Positions 25,946 to 34,455 of a stretch of DNA of 64,000 bases are shown here, one piece after another. The notes beneath the pieces are model-generated. The model had not been told where the DNA came from. It worked only from the letters and a program-made list of their open reading frames with translations, and ran no database searches. Source of the stretch: MKSF01 sp037190225 (lineage in GTDB: Bacteria; Bacteroidota; Bacteroidia; Chitinophagales; Chitinophagaceae); contig JBBCJL010000012.1 in assembly GCA_037190225.1 (NCBI GenBank), positions 1 through 64,000 on the forward strand, written 5' to 3'. Position 1 is the stretch's first letter. Every line of letters starts with the position of its first letter. Made by a program: the position numbers and the translations under genes.

Positions 25946-26236
25946 ATGAAACGCCTGATCATATTACTGCTGCTTGGTACTCCCCTGTGTTCTGTTGCCC
26001 AGGACTTCAATAAGAGACACCAGGAACAGCTTGCACGTATAGAGGCCGCTTACAGTAATAAGCAGCTATCGGAACCTACATATACCAAACTGCTGAACGA
26101 GCAGGTCAATATCCAGATGGCTATGGACAGGTTCAACGCAGACGGCATTTTAACCCCGAAAGAAAAAAGGAAGCTCACCACTAAACAAAACAAAGCACAG
26201 AAAAGGATCAGCCGCGCTATTAAAAAAGCGCGCTGA
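25946..26236 (+). CDS. Small exported protein, charged
   Basis: The ATG at 25946 gives a signal peptide (MKRLIILLLLGTPLCSVAQ); the track-length alternative at 25913 adds a polar front that would spoil it. The mature part (about 77 residues) is helical and ends strongly basic (KRKLTTKQNKAQKRISRAIK). A motif FNADGILTPKEKRKL resembles a single EF-hand-like loop. Function unknown. Confidence 0.65.
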   Translation: MKRLIILLLLGTPLCSVAQDFNKRHQEQLARIEAAYSNKQLSEPTYTKLLNEQVNIQMAMDRFNADGILTPKEKRKLTTKQNKAQKRISRAIKKAR

Positions 26237-26258
26237 GCTGCCAGGGGAACATCCGGCG

Positions 26259-26294
26259 AAAAAACAGTAATAACCATGGTTATTACTGTTTTTT
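26259..26294 (+). terminator. Terminator after the small exported protein gene
   Basis: Perfect 36-base palindrome centred on CCATGG with an A run before and a T run after. Confidence 0.75.
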
Positions 26295-26362
26295 TATGGC
26301 TATTGTAGTATATTAAACAGGCTGATTTCGTACTTTCGCCACCCTATATAACATTTCCTGCT

Positions 26363-26758
26363 ATGAAACATTTCCTGTTCTTACTTTTAACTACCTTTAT
26401 GGTCTTACCTGCAGCCTCAGCACAGCTTTGTGAAGACACCACTGTTTACCGCGAGGCAGACCATAAACCAAAGCCTCCCGCTGATTATCGGATGGTCATT
26501 CAGCAACAGCTGAGGTATCCTGAGCCGGCTAAGAAAAATAAGTACTCAGGCCGGGTAATGCTGGCATTCATAGTAGAGTGCGACGGCTCTATATCCAATA
26601 TTACTTCGGAGGGCGATATGAGTGATAAGAATTATGCTTCACTCGCCGCAGAATCTATCAGGGTGATCAGGTATCTGGGGCCTTTCACCCCTGCAGTAAA
26701 TAAAGGCCGGCTGGTCAGGTTCTTATTCAGGCTCCCCCTCGATTTTAAGATAGAATAA
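26363..26758 (+). CDS. Exported protein with a TonB C-terminal-like domain
   Basis: The 131-residue protein has a signal peptide (MKHFLFLLLTTFMVLPAASA) and then a TonB C-terminal-type fold: LRYPEPAKKNKYSGRVMLAF with VECDGSISNI, the pattern seen in energy transducers. Membrane anchor and periplasmic linker are missing, so it is a free periplasmic domain rather than a full TonB. Confidence 0.7.
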   Translation: MKHFLFLLLTTFMVLPAASAQLCEDTTVYREADHKPKPPADYRMVIQQQLRYPEPAKKNKYSGRVMLAFIVECDGSISNITSEGDMSDKNYASLAAESIRVIRYLGPFTPAVNKGRLVRFLFRLPLDFKIE

Positions 26759-26914
26759 GCTGCTTACCCGGTATATAAGGACTTCATCCGGCTCTGATAC
26801 AGCTCCAAGGAGTTGTTCCCGGTGATCAGATTATCTTTTTTATAATATCGTGCGAAATATAAATAATTTTGTGTCATTAAAATGTCTTTTTTTTAAAATT
26901 AATTTTTTATATAG

Positions 26915-26922
26915 TAACTTTG
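26915..26922 (+). promoter_or_regulatory. Minus-7 box TAACTTTG for aconitase
   Basis: Exact TAnnTTTG match, 76 bases before the ATG, giving a leader of about 70 bases. Confidence 0.55.
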
Positions 26923-26998
26923 CCCACGTTAATGTGGCCCCCACATAACAAACATTGGAAATTTTACACAAGTCATATACTTAAAAAATTAGTTTTAA

Positions 26999-29266
26999 AT
27001 GGCATTCGATTTAGATTTAATTAAGAAAGTGTATGCTGAACTGCCCGAAAAGGTAGCAGCAGCACGCCAGATTTTGAACCGTCCTCTTACGTTAACAGAG
27101 AAGATCTTATATACTCACCTGGACCAGCCGGCTGCTGCGCCGCTGAAAAGAGGTGAAGACTATGTGGACTTCCGCCCGGACCGTGTTGCTATGCAGGATG
27201 CCACGGCACAGATGGCCCTGTTACAGTTTATGACCTGCGGACGTGATAAGGTGGCTGTTCCTTCAACCGTACACTGTGACCACTTAATTCAGGCTAAGAA
27301 CGAATCCGTTTCAGATCTGCAGGTAGCTGTAGATACCAATAAAGAAGTATATGATTTCCTTTCCTCCGTCTCTGACCGTTACGGTCTGGGCTTCTGGAAA
27401 GCCGGCGCCGGTATCATCCACCAGGTAGTGCTGGAAAACTACGCTTTTCCCGGCGGTATGATGATCGGTACGGATTCTCACACACCCAATGCCGGCGGCC
27501 TGGGTATGATCGCTATCGGTGTGGGCGGTGCTGATGCCTGTGACGTAATGGCCGGCCTGCCCTGGGAATTAAAGATGCCTAAGCTGATCGGCATCAACTT
27601 AAAAGGAGAATTGAACGGCTGGGCAACTCCTAAGGATATCATTTTATGGGTAGCAGGCCAGTTGACCGTAAAAGGCGGTACCGGATGTATCGTTGAATAT
27701 TTCGGGGAAGGCGCCCGTTCCATCTCCGCTACCGGTAAAGGCACCATCGGAAATATGGGTGCCGAGATCGGCGCCACCACCTCCACATTCGGCTATGACG
27801 AATCCATGGAGCGCTACCTGCGCGCTACCGACCGCGCCGAAGTAGCGGATGCCGCCAATGCCGTAAAAGAGCACCTGACCGGCGATCCTGAAGTGTATGC
27901 CAACCCAGAGCTGTATTTCGACCAGGTAATAGAGCTGGACCTGTCTACACTGGAGCCTTATATCAACGGACCTTTCTCACCGGACCTGGCTACACCTATC
28001 TCCAAAATGAAACAGGCTGCCGAAGCGAACGGCTGGCCCAAGCAGCTGGAAGTAGGCCTGATCGGCTCCTGCACCAACTCTTCTTACGAGGATATCAGCC
28101 GCGCCGCCAACCTGGCAGAGCAGGCCGTAGCCAAAAACTTAAAAGCAAAAGCCAAATATACCATCACTCCCGGCTCTGAGCTGGTACGTTATACCATCGA
28201 GCGTGACGGGTTTATCAATACTTTCGATAAGATAGGCGGAACCGTATTCGCGAATGCCTGCGGTCCCTGTATCGGTATGTGGGCCCGTGAAGGCGCTGAG
28301 AAAAAAGAAAAGAATACCATTATTCACTCTTTCAACAGGAACTTCGCTGCCCGCCAGGATGGTAACCCCAACACCTATGCGTTCGTAGGTTCTCCCGAGA
28401 TCGTAACAGCGCTGGCAATTGCCGGAGACCTGACCTTTAACCCGCTGACAGATACCCTGACCAACGAGGACGGCGCACAGGTGAAGCTGGATCCTCCTAC
28501 CGGCTATGAATTGCCTCCGAGAGGCTTTGATGTGGAAGATGCCGGCTACCAGTCTCCCGCCGAAGACGGCAGCGATGTACAGGTGATCGTATCGCCCGAA
28601 TCTTCCCGCCTGCAGTTGCTGACACCTTTCACACCATGGGAAGGCACAGACCTGAAAGGCCTGAAATTACTGATCAAAGCGAAAGGTAAGTGCACTACCG
28701 ACCATATCTCGATGGCCGGTCCGTGGCTTAAATTCCGTGGTCACCTGGATAATATTTCCAACAATATGCTGATAGGCGCCACCAACTATTTCAATGACAG
28801 CACCAACAGCGTTAAGAACCAGCTGACGGGCGAATATGCACCGGTACCTGAAACACAAAGAGCTTACAAAGCGCAAAATATAGGCTCTATCGTAGTGGGT
28901 GACGAGAACTATGGTGAAGGTTCTTCCCGTGAGCACGCCGCTATGGAGCCACGCCACTTGGGCGTAAGAGTAGTGCTGGTAAAATCATTTGCCCGCATCC
29001 ACGAAACCAACCTGAAAAAGCAGGGTATGCTCGCTTTAACTTTTGCAGATAAAGCAGATTATGATAAGATACAGGAAGATGATACCGTAGATGTATTAGG
29101 CCTGACCGGGTTTGCGCCCGGCGTGCCCCTGACATTGGTATTCCATCACGCTGACGGCACACAGGATGAGATCCAGGCTAATCATACTTATAATGCGCAG
29201 CAGATCGAATGGTTCAAAGCCGGCTCTGCGCTGAATATCATCCGTAAAGAATTCGGTGTGGCATAA
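26999..29266 (+). CDS. acnA: Aconitate hydratase (mitochondrial type)
   Basis: The 755-residue protein matches the mitochondrial-type aconitase. It contains the active-site stretch GTDSHTPNAGGLGMIAIGVGG, the first cluster cysteine in GSCTNSSYED (about residue 357), the other two in ANACGPCIGMWARE (about 420), and the C-terminal swivel domain with GDENYGEGSSREHAA. It interconverts citrate and isocitrate in the TCA cycle using a 4Fe-4S cluster. Transcribed alone between a clear promoter and terminator. Confidence 0.95.
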   Translation: MAFDLDLIKKVYAELPEKVAAARQILNRPLTLTEKILYTHLDQPAAAPLKRGEDYVDFRPDRVAMQDATAQMALLQFMTCGRDKVAVPSTVHCDHLIQAKNESVSDLQVAVDTNKEVYDFLSSVSDRYGLGFWKAGAGIIHQVVLENYAFPGGMMIGTDSHTPNAGGLGMIAIGVGGADACDVMAGLPWELKMPKLIGINLKGELNGWATPKDIILWVAGQLTVKGGTGCIVEYFGEGARSISATGKGTIGNMGAEIGATTSTFGYDESMERYLRATDRAEVADAANAVKEHLTGDPEVYANPELYFDQVIELDLSTLEPYINGPFSPDLATPISKMKQAAEANGWPKQLEVGLIGSCTNSSYEDISRAANLAEQAVAKNLKAKAKYTITPGSELVRYTIERDGFINTFDKIGGTVFANACGPCIGMWAREGAEKKEKNTIIHSFNRNFAARQDGNPNTYAFVGSPEIVTALAIAGDLTFNPLTDTLTNEDGAQVKLDPPTGYELPPRGFDVEDAGYQSPAEDGSDVQVIVSPESSRLQLLTPFTPWEGTDLKGLKLLIKAKGKCTTDHISMAGPWLKFRGHLDNISNNMLIGATNYFNDSTNSVKNQLTGEYAPVPETQRAYKAQNIGSIVVGDENYGEGSSREHAAMEPRHLGVRVVLVKSFARIHETNLKKQGMLALTFADKADYDKIQEDDTVDVLGLTGFAPGVPLTLVFHHADGTQDEIQANHTYNAQQIEWFKAGSALNIIRKEFGVA

Positions 29267-29287
29267 CACGCTTCCCCGATCTTCAAT

Positions 29288-29335
29288 ACAATAAATAAGA
29301 CCGCCCCGTAAATACGGGGCGGTCTTATTTATTGT
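29288..29335. terminator. Bidirectional terminator between aconitase and the ABC-F gene
   Basis: 23-bp perfect stem with core GACCGCCCCGTA and loop AA, A and T runs on the flanks. Confidence 0.85.
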
Positions 29336-29389
29336 ACGAATCATTTATCGCTCTTATCTTATTATCCGTACGGGTTTCAATAACCATCA

Positions 29390-30979
29390 CTAAGCGAGTG
29401 ATACGGTCCTGTCAATACGGATATCCTCCAGGAAGGCCGCATCATGCGATACGACTATCAGGACTCCCTCATAGCTGTTCACTGCGGCTGTCAGGATACC
29501 GACATTCCGGATATCCAGGTTATTGGTAGGCTCATCTAGTATGATAAGGTCAGGTGCTTCCCGGCTGAGGGTCAGGCAGCACAGTATCAGCCGCATCCTC
29601 TCACCCCCGCTTAAAGCGCCGCAGGACTTATCCCAGTCTTCCCGTGAAAATAAAAAGCGTGTCAGCCTTATTTTGATCTCGTGCTCTTCCAGCCCGGAAG
29701 TATTAAAAGCTACGGCCTGCCCGTAAACGCTCCGGTCATTATTGATCAGGGTATATTCCTGGTCTATATACACCGCATTGCGAATAGCGCTGTGCACCCG
29801 GCCCGAAGCAGGTTGCTGCGCACCAGTGATAAGCCGGAGCAATGTGGTCTTCCCGGCCCCGTTGCGTCCTTTCAGGGCGATCCGTTCCCGGCCCGATAGC
29901 TGCAGGCTCAGCGGCTCGGTCCATAGCGGCACATCACCATAACAAACGTTTATCTCACTGGCGGAGAACAGCACCTTACTTTTATGCAATGCCGTATCGG
30001 CAAAATCCAGCTTCATCTTATCCATATCCGGCACTGTGGCCCGCAGCGCCTTCAGCTCCTGCGAGATCCCGTCTATTTTTTCAGCATGCGCGTTTTTTTG
30101 CCTGGCAGTGCTGTTCTCCGCGTTATTACGGAGCGTATTCATCATGATACGTGCCATCCCTGCTTTCTCCTGCTTACCTCTGCCACGGGCATCCAGCTTC
30201 TGCTGCCGCTCCAGATTCTCCCGCTCCTTTTCCCTGGCTTTCCGTAATGCCGCTTCTTTAGACTCAATATCATGGGCCAGGGCCTGCAGCTCTGTCTGCT
30301 TCTGCTCAAGATAGAAGTCATAATTGCCTCCGTACACTTTTATCCCGTTCCTGCTCAGCTCGCATATCTTGTCTGGCAGGTTCAGCAATTTCCTGTCATG
30401 GCTTACAATTATCATGGGATATTTTGCCGAAAGGATATACTGGTACAGGAGCTGCCGGCCGGCGGCATCCAGGTGATTAGTAGGCTCATCCAGCAGTACA
30501 AGCTCCGGCTGGTGGATGCCTATACCTGCCAGGAACACCCTGGTCTTCCGGCCACCGCTTAAAGATGCCATTTGCTGGCCCAGCTCCAGGTTATCCAGCT
30601 GCCAGTATTCCAGCGCTTCCCGGCACCGTTCTTCAAGGGTCCAGTCATCAGCGAGCATATCAAAATGCGCTGCCGCCGTATCACCACCCAGGATGGCTTT
30701 CAGGGCCTGCAGCCTGGCGGATACCTGCAACGCCTCCGCCACAGTCAGGTGGTCATACTGGCCGAATACCTGGGGAACCATATAGGGCCTTGCCCGGATC
30801 GTCATCTGGCCGCCTGCCGGGGAAAGCTCTCCCGCTATGATCTTTAGAAGCGTGGATTTACCTGTACCGTTATTGCCTATCAAAGCTATCTTTTCATGAG
30901 CGCCAACCGTCAGATGGACATCGGAGAACAGCAGCTCCTTATTGGGATGGAAATATGAAATGTTCTGAAGCACTATCAT
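29390..30979 (-). CDS. ABC-F protein (ribosome-associated ATPase)
   Basis: The 529-residue protein has two ABC domains and no membrane segment. Walker A motifs are GNNGTGKST (about 36) and GRNGAGKTT (about 350). Signatures SLSGGRKTR and ALSGGERMR precede DEPTNHLD and DEPTNNLD. The long charged linker between the domains (about 210-320) is the P-site tRNA interaction motif region. It differs from the housekeeping Uup/EttA pattern by its short C-terminus, and resembles antibiotic-resistance or stress members. An upstream leader peptide and inverted repeat suggest induction by ribosome stalling. Confidence 0.9.
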   Translation of the reverse strand: MIVLQNISYFHPNKELLFSDVHLTVGAHEKIALIGNNGTGKSTLLKIIAGELSPAGGQMTIRARPYMVPQVFGQYDHLTVAEALQVSARLQALKAILGGDTAAAHFDMLADDWTLEERCREALEYWQLDNLELGQQMASLSGGRKTRVFLAGIGIHQPELVLLDEPTNHLDAAGRQLLYQYILSAKYPMIIVSHDRKLLNLPDKICELSRNGIKVYGGNYDFYLEQKQTELQALAHDIESKEAALRKAREKERENLERQQKLDARGRGKQEKAGMARIMMNTLRNNAENSTARQKNAHAEKIDGISQELKALRATVPDMDKMKLDFADTALHKSKVLFSASEINVCYGDVPLWTEPLSLQLSGRERIALKGRNGAGKTTLLRLITGAQQPASGRVHSAIRNAVYIDQEYTLINNDRSVYGQAVAFNTSGLEEHEIKIRLTRFLFSREDWDKSCGALSGGERMRLILCCLTLSREAPDLIILDEPTNNLDIRNVGILTAAVNSYEGVLIVVSHDAAFLEDIRIDRTVSLA

Positions 30980-31065
30980 AATTTCTTTCTTTTAAATATG
31001 GAAACAAGGGTAACCGCCGCGATGCGGAACGGTTAGCATGAATGATACTGTCTGAAAGAAATTAT
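30978..31065 (-). promoter_or_regulatory. Possible translational attenuator of the ABC-F gene
   Basis: GAAAGAAATTAT at 31054-31065 (plus strand) is the exact complement of ATAATTTCTTTC at 30978-30989, which includes two bases of the ABC-F start codon. In the mRNA the two 12-base arms can pair and mask the start; the leader ORF lies between them. A smaller nested hairpin (TAACCG/CGGTTA with inner CCGC/GCGG) lies inside the leader ORF. Confidence 0.5.
30992..31039 (-). CDS. Leader peptide of the ABC-F gene (15 residues)
   Basis: ATG at 31039 opens MLTVPHRGGYPCFHI and a TAA at 30992-30994, 12 bases before the ABC-F ATG. Its position between the two arms of an inverted repeat that covers the ABC-F start makes it a candidate stalling peptide. 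There is no independent evidence of translation. Confidence 0.4.
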   Translation of the reverse strand: MLTVPHRGGYPCFHI

Positions 31066-31101
31066 TTTACATTCCCGGATGCTGTTAGAGAGGTGAAGCC
31101 A

Positions 31102-31109
31102 CAAAGATA
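31102..31109 (-). promoter_or_regulatory. Minus-7 box TATCTTTG for the ABC-F gene
   Basis: Exact TAnnTTTG match on the minus strand; predicted start near 31095 gives a leader of about 115 bases that contains the attenuator. Confidence 0.5.
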
Positions 31110-31172
31110 CGGATATTATTGTAATATATCGCCGGTGACAGATCCCGTCACCGGAGTGAGCATATCCTGAAA

Positions 31173-31202
31173 TAAAAAAACCACCCTCGATAAGGTGGTA
31201 TA
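31173..31202 (-). terminator. Terminator of the tRNA-Val cluster
   Basis: Stem ACCACC/GGTGGT with an 8-base loop; on the minus strand it is followed by TTTTTTTATTTC. Confidence 0.7.
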
Positions 31203-31211
31203 AAAATGTGG

Positions 31212-31286
31212 TGGAAGCACACGGATTCGAACCGCGGACCCTCTGCTTGTAAGGCAGATGCTCTGAACCAGCTGAGCTATGCTTCC
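31212..31286 (-). tRNA. tRNA-Val (TAC), copy 3 in transcription order
   Basis: 75-base cloverleaf with anticodon loop CTTACAA (anticodon TAC), T arm CGCGG TTCGAAT CCGTG, acceptor GGAAGCA/TGCTTCC, and an encoded CCA after the discriminator. Confidence 0.95.
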
Positions 31287-31322
31287 GTTTGCTTAAAACA
31301 GGAATTAAGAACTTTTAAGTAG

Positions 31323-31397
31323 TGGAAGCACACGGATTCGAACCGCGGACCCTCTGCTTGTAAGGCAGATGCTCTGAACCAGCTGAGCTATGCTTCC
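31323..31397 (-). tRNA. tRNA-Val (TAC), copy 2
   Basis: Identical 75-base gene; the spacer of about 36 bases to its neighbours is nearly identical too, which points to recent tandem duplication. CCA is not encoded directly here. Confidence 0.95.
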
Positions 31398-31433
31398 GTT
31401 TGTTTAAAACAGGAATTAAGAACTTTTAAGTAG

Positions 31434-31508
31434 TGGAAGCACACGGATTCGAACCGCGGACCCTCTGCTTGTAAGGCAGATGCTCTGAACCAGCTGAGCT
31501 ATGCTTCC
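31434..31508 (-). tRNA. tRNA-Val (TAC), copy 1
   Basis: Identical 75-base gene, closest to the promoter at 31542-31572. Confidence 0.95.
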
Positions 31509-31541
31509 GTTTGTCTAAAGAGCCTCTTTTAAATTGGTTGA

Positions 31542-31572
31542 CAAAAGTAGCAGGCTTTTTTCAAACTACCAA
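31542..31572 (-). promoter_or_regulatory. Full promoter for the tRNA-Val cluster
   Basis: On the minus strand TTG (31570-31572), 20 bases, TACTTTTG (31542-31549): same elements and spacing as the tRNA-Phe promoter. Confidence 0.7.
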
Positions 31573-31590
31573 TTTTTTCATTCACTTTTT

Positions 31591-32607
31591 TTAATAAACC
31601 TGAACTTCCCTTTCCAGGAGGATACCGAACCTCTCCTCCACACTTTCCAGTATCCTGGCAGAGAGGTCATATATATCTTTGCCGGCAGCGCCCCCGTAGT
31701 TGACAAGCACCAGGGCCTGACGCGGATGCACCCCTACCGCACCTTCCCGGTAACCCTTCCATCCACACTGCTCTATCAGCCACCCGGCAGGCACCTTCAC
31801 CCTGTCCTCAGCGACCCTGTAGCCGGGCATACCGGGGAAGCGCTCTTTTAAAGAGCCGTACGCTCCGGCGGATAGCTCAGGATTTTTGAAAAAGCTCCCG
31901 GAGTTACCTATTTCCTTAGGGTCGGGCAGCTTGCTTTGCCTTATATGTATCACGGCCCGGGCTACGGATGCAATAGAAAGCGGCAGCTTCATATCCTGGA
32001 TGGTTTTCCGGATATCCCCGTACTCCAGCCTGTAAGCAGGCTCCTTATCCAGGCGGAAGGTAACGGCATATACGAACAGTATGTTCCTGTAATCACGCTT
32101 GAAAATGCTTTCCCTGTAGCCGAACCCGCATTCGCTATTATCAAAATCCCGGAAGACGCCTGTACGAAAGTCAAAAGTATGGACCGTGCGGATCACATCC
32201 TTTACCTCCACCCCGTAAGCGCCTATATTCTGTATAGGCGCCGCACCGACTGTTCCGGGGATAAGCGCAAGATTCTCTATACCGGCATAGTCCCGCTCAA
32301 TGCAGTACATGACAAGGTCATGCCACACCTCCCCGCCACCGGCTTTCAGGTACACGTAACGGTCATCCTCCCCTACCTTTCCGATCCCCCGGCATTCGTT
32401 TTTCAATACCCATGCATGGACATCGCCCGTCAGCAGGAGGTTACTGCCTCCTCCCAGGATAAAAAAAGGCAATGGCTGCCGGTTGTTCTCCAGCACCTCG
32501 GGCAAGGCTTCGGGTGTGCTGATACGGGTCATTTGCAGACCCCGCACCTTCATACCAAAAGTATTGTAAGGGAAAAGATCTGCAGGGCTTTCTATCTGAA
32601 GCGGCAT
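31591..32607 (-). CDS. murB: UDP-N-acetylenolpyruvoylglucosamine reductase
   Basis: The 338-residue protein is a type I MurB. It shows the FAD-binding stretch FILGGGSNLLLTGD, GIENLALIPGTVGAAPIQNI, the active Tyr region GYRESIFK, GNSGSFFKNP (catalytic Ser) and the C-terminal HPRQALVLVN. It reduces UDP-GlcNAc-enolpyruvate with NADPH in cytoplasmic peptidoglycan synthesis. It starts 4 bases after holA, in one operon. Confidence 0.95.
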   Translation of the reverse strand: MPLQIESPADLFPYNTFGMKVRGLQMTRISTPEALPEVLENNRQPLPFFILGGGSNLLLTGDVHAWVLKNECRGIGKVGEDDRYVYLKAGGGEVWHDLVMYCIERDYAGIENLALIPGTVGAAPIQNIGAYGVEVKDVIRTVHTFDFRTGVFRDFDNSECGFGYRESIFKRDYRNILFVYAVTFRLDKEPAYRLEYGDIRKTIQDMKLPLSIASVARAVIHIRQSKLPDPKEIGNSGSFFKNPELSAGAYGSLKERFPGMPGYRVAEDRVKVPAGWLIEQCGWKGYREGAVGVHPRQALVLVNYGGAAGKDIYDLSARILESVEERFGILLEREVQVY

Positions 32608-32611
32608 AAAA

Positions 32612-33610
32612 CTATTTATTGAATAAAATGATATTGAAACGGCCCACCATCTCTTTCAGCAGGGCAGTATCGTTGCTCTGGCTGTCCACTCCGCGGGCCT
32701 TGTGGTTATATTCTTCCAGCAGCGCGATACACTGGTGTATCTGCGGCAGCTGGAACTGCATGGCCACCTGCCGGTGATGCGACCATATCCCCAGCTTCTT
32801 ATCGTTCTCAAAGCCTGCCGGGCTGTAAAAGCACAAGTACAGCTTACTGAGAAAGCTGTACATGATACCGGTCACCATAGGCATAGGCGCGTTTTTAGGC
32901 TGCGCGGCAAAATAGGCCATCATACGGGCCAGCCGGTTCTTATCACCGGAAAAGATGACCTGGGGCAGGTCAATAAGATTATATTCCTTGCTGATACCGA
33001 TATATTGCTCTATATGCTGCGTGGTCAGCTGCCTGAGCTGCGGCTCGTTGATCAGCACCTTTTCTATCTCATTGACCAGCTTCTGCAGATCATTTCCCAG
33101 GTACACGCTCAGCATCTCACATTCCTTCGGGGAGATCTGTATGCCTTTGGAAATGCCGTAGGAAGCGATCCAGCCGGGCACTTCATTATCTTTCAGCTTA
33201 TTAAAGGTCGCATACCTGCTGCCGGATCTCTGGATGGCCTTGTAAAGCTTACCACGCTTATCCAGGGTCTTATAACGATGGTCAATGACCAGGATGGTCT
33301 GTGCGGAAGGGTTATTGATATAGGTTTCCAGCGCTTCCAACCCTTTCATCTGGGAAGCATCCTTTACAAGCACCAGGATATGGTCTGCGAACATAGGATA
33401 CCTCCGGGCATGGTTAATGACCTCCGCCCCGTCAATATCTTTCCCGTAGAACTCCAGGAAATTAAAGCTTTTTTCGTCCTCGGTAAGAATATCATGCTCA
33501 AAATGCTTCAGCAGTACATCTATATAATAAGGCTCCTCCCCGTCTAAAAAATAGACGGGCGCAAATGCCCGGGACTGTATTTCCTTCAGGATCTGTTGTA
33601 ATTCTTTCAA
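32612..33610 (-). CDS. holA: DNA polymerase III subunit delta
   Basis: The 332-residue protein has the HolA plan: PVYFLDGEEPYYIDVLLKHF at the start, ILVIDHRYKTLDKRGKLYKA in the first AAA-like domain, and the conserved helix YLGNDLQKLVNEIEKVLI. It opens the beta clamp within the clamp loader. It is the middle gene of the exonuclease-holA-murB operon. Confidence 0.93.
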   Translation of the reverse strand: MKELQQILKEIQSRAFAPVYFLDGEEPYYIDVLLKHFEHDILTEDEKSFNFLEFYGKDIDGAEVINHARRYPMFADHILVLVKDASQMKGLEALETYINNPSAQTILVIDHRYKTLDKRGKLYKAIQRSGSRYATFNKLKDNEVPGWIASYGISKGIQISPKECEMLSVYLGNDLQKLVNEIEKVLINEPQLRQLTTQHIEQYIGISKEYNLIDLPQVIFSGDKNRLARMMAYFAAQPKNAPMPMVTGIMYSFLSKLYLCFYSPAGFENDKKLGIWSHHRQVAMQFQLPQIHQCIALLEEYNHKARGVDSQSNDTALLKEMVGRFNIILFNK

Positions 33611-33639
33611 GACACTACTGTTTGAATGGGGTGACTGTA

Positions 33640-34380
33640 TCAGTCAACAAATATAGCATTTACAGTGGTATAAGGTATGCGGCTGAGCCTTAAATATACT
33701 AAAGCGGTTGTAAAAACATCCCTCAGGCAATAGTCCGCGATACGTTTCAGGTCTCCCTCCTCATAATATACCCCGGCCACGTCCTTGCCGCTGATATCAG
33801 ACTTGCTGGTAGGCACTCCCAGGCAGAGCGCCAGGAGCTCAAGGGTGATATAGTGCTTATAGTCTCCGAAACGCCAGAGCTCCAGCGTATCTATATGAGG
33901 ATTTTGCCAGGGCTTTAAATGGGTCAGCTGCAGGCATCCGGGCAGCGGCAATCCATGTATGGTAGCGCGCCGGCAGATATATGCCAGGTCGAACTCCTTG
34001 ATATTATGTCCGCAGAACCTGATCTCCGCCTGCTGCTCCGTTTTCCGTAACAGCTGAAAGAAATCTTCCAGCAGCCGCTTTTCATCATCCCCGCTGAAAT
34101 GCTTTAACCTTACAGCTGTATATTCATTACTTTCAAAATAACCCAGCCCTATACATATGATCTTTCCGAACTCTGCAAAGATGCCGGCCCGTTCCCTGAA
34201 GCTGTCCGACAACTGCCGTTCATCATCCGGGCGCTCCAGGTGCCTTGATATCTTATGCTTCCACTGTTCACGGTAAGAGGCCTCCAGCTGGTCAAAATCT
34301 CGGTACAGAGGTACTGTTTCTATATCAATGATTAATAATTTGTGAAAATTACTATCATTAAGTTTTTTTTGGGATAACAT
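33640..34380 (-). CDS. 3'-5' exonuclease of the PolB-exo-like (RNase H fold) family
   Basis: I chose the ATG at 34380, because longer readings would overlap the divergent coiled-coil gene. The 246-residue protein has the DEDD exonuclease motifs: LLIIDIETVPLY (Asp and Glu), FCGHNIKEFDLAYI (Asp) and ADYCLRDVFTTALVYLR (Tyr, Asp). This matches the predicted PolB-like exonuclease family (PF10108). Role: trimming of DNA or RNA 3' ends; exact substrate unknown. First gene of an operon with holA and murB, 29 bases before holA. Confidence 0.85.
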   Translation of the reverse strand: MLSQKKLNDSNFHKLLIIDIETVPLYRDFDQLEASYREQWKHKISRHLERPDDERQLSDSFRERAGIFAEFGKIICIGLGYFESNEYTAVRLKHFSGDDEKRLLEDFFQLLRKTEQQAEIRFCGHNIKEFDLAYICRRATIHGLPLPGCLQLTHLKPWQNPHIDTLELWRFGDYKHYITLELLALCLGVPTSKSDISGKDVAGVYYEEGDLKRIADYCLRDVFTTALVYLRLSRIPYTTVNAIFVD

Positions 34381-34385
34381 GATTA

Positions 34386-34393
34386 TATATTTG
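34386..34393 (+). promoter_or_regulatory. Minus-7 box TATATTTG for the coiled-coil gene
   Basis: Exact TAnnTTTG match in the 75-base divergent gap, 63 bases before the ATG at 34456. Confidence 0.45.
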
Positions 34394-34455
34394 TAGGGTA
34401 TTAATGCAACAAAGTGATAGCTTTCGATATTAAATATAAAAAATAAATAGAATTT

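Noticed and set aside
31212..31508. Plus-strand reading of the tRNA cluster with anticodon TGT
   Set aside because: The T-arm consensus GGTTCGAATCC is only present on the minus strand, so these are tRNA-Val.
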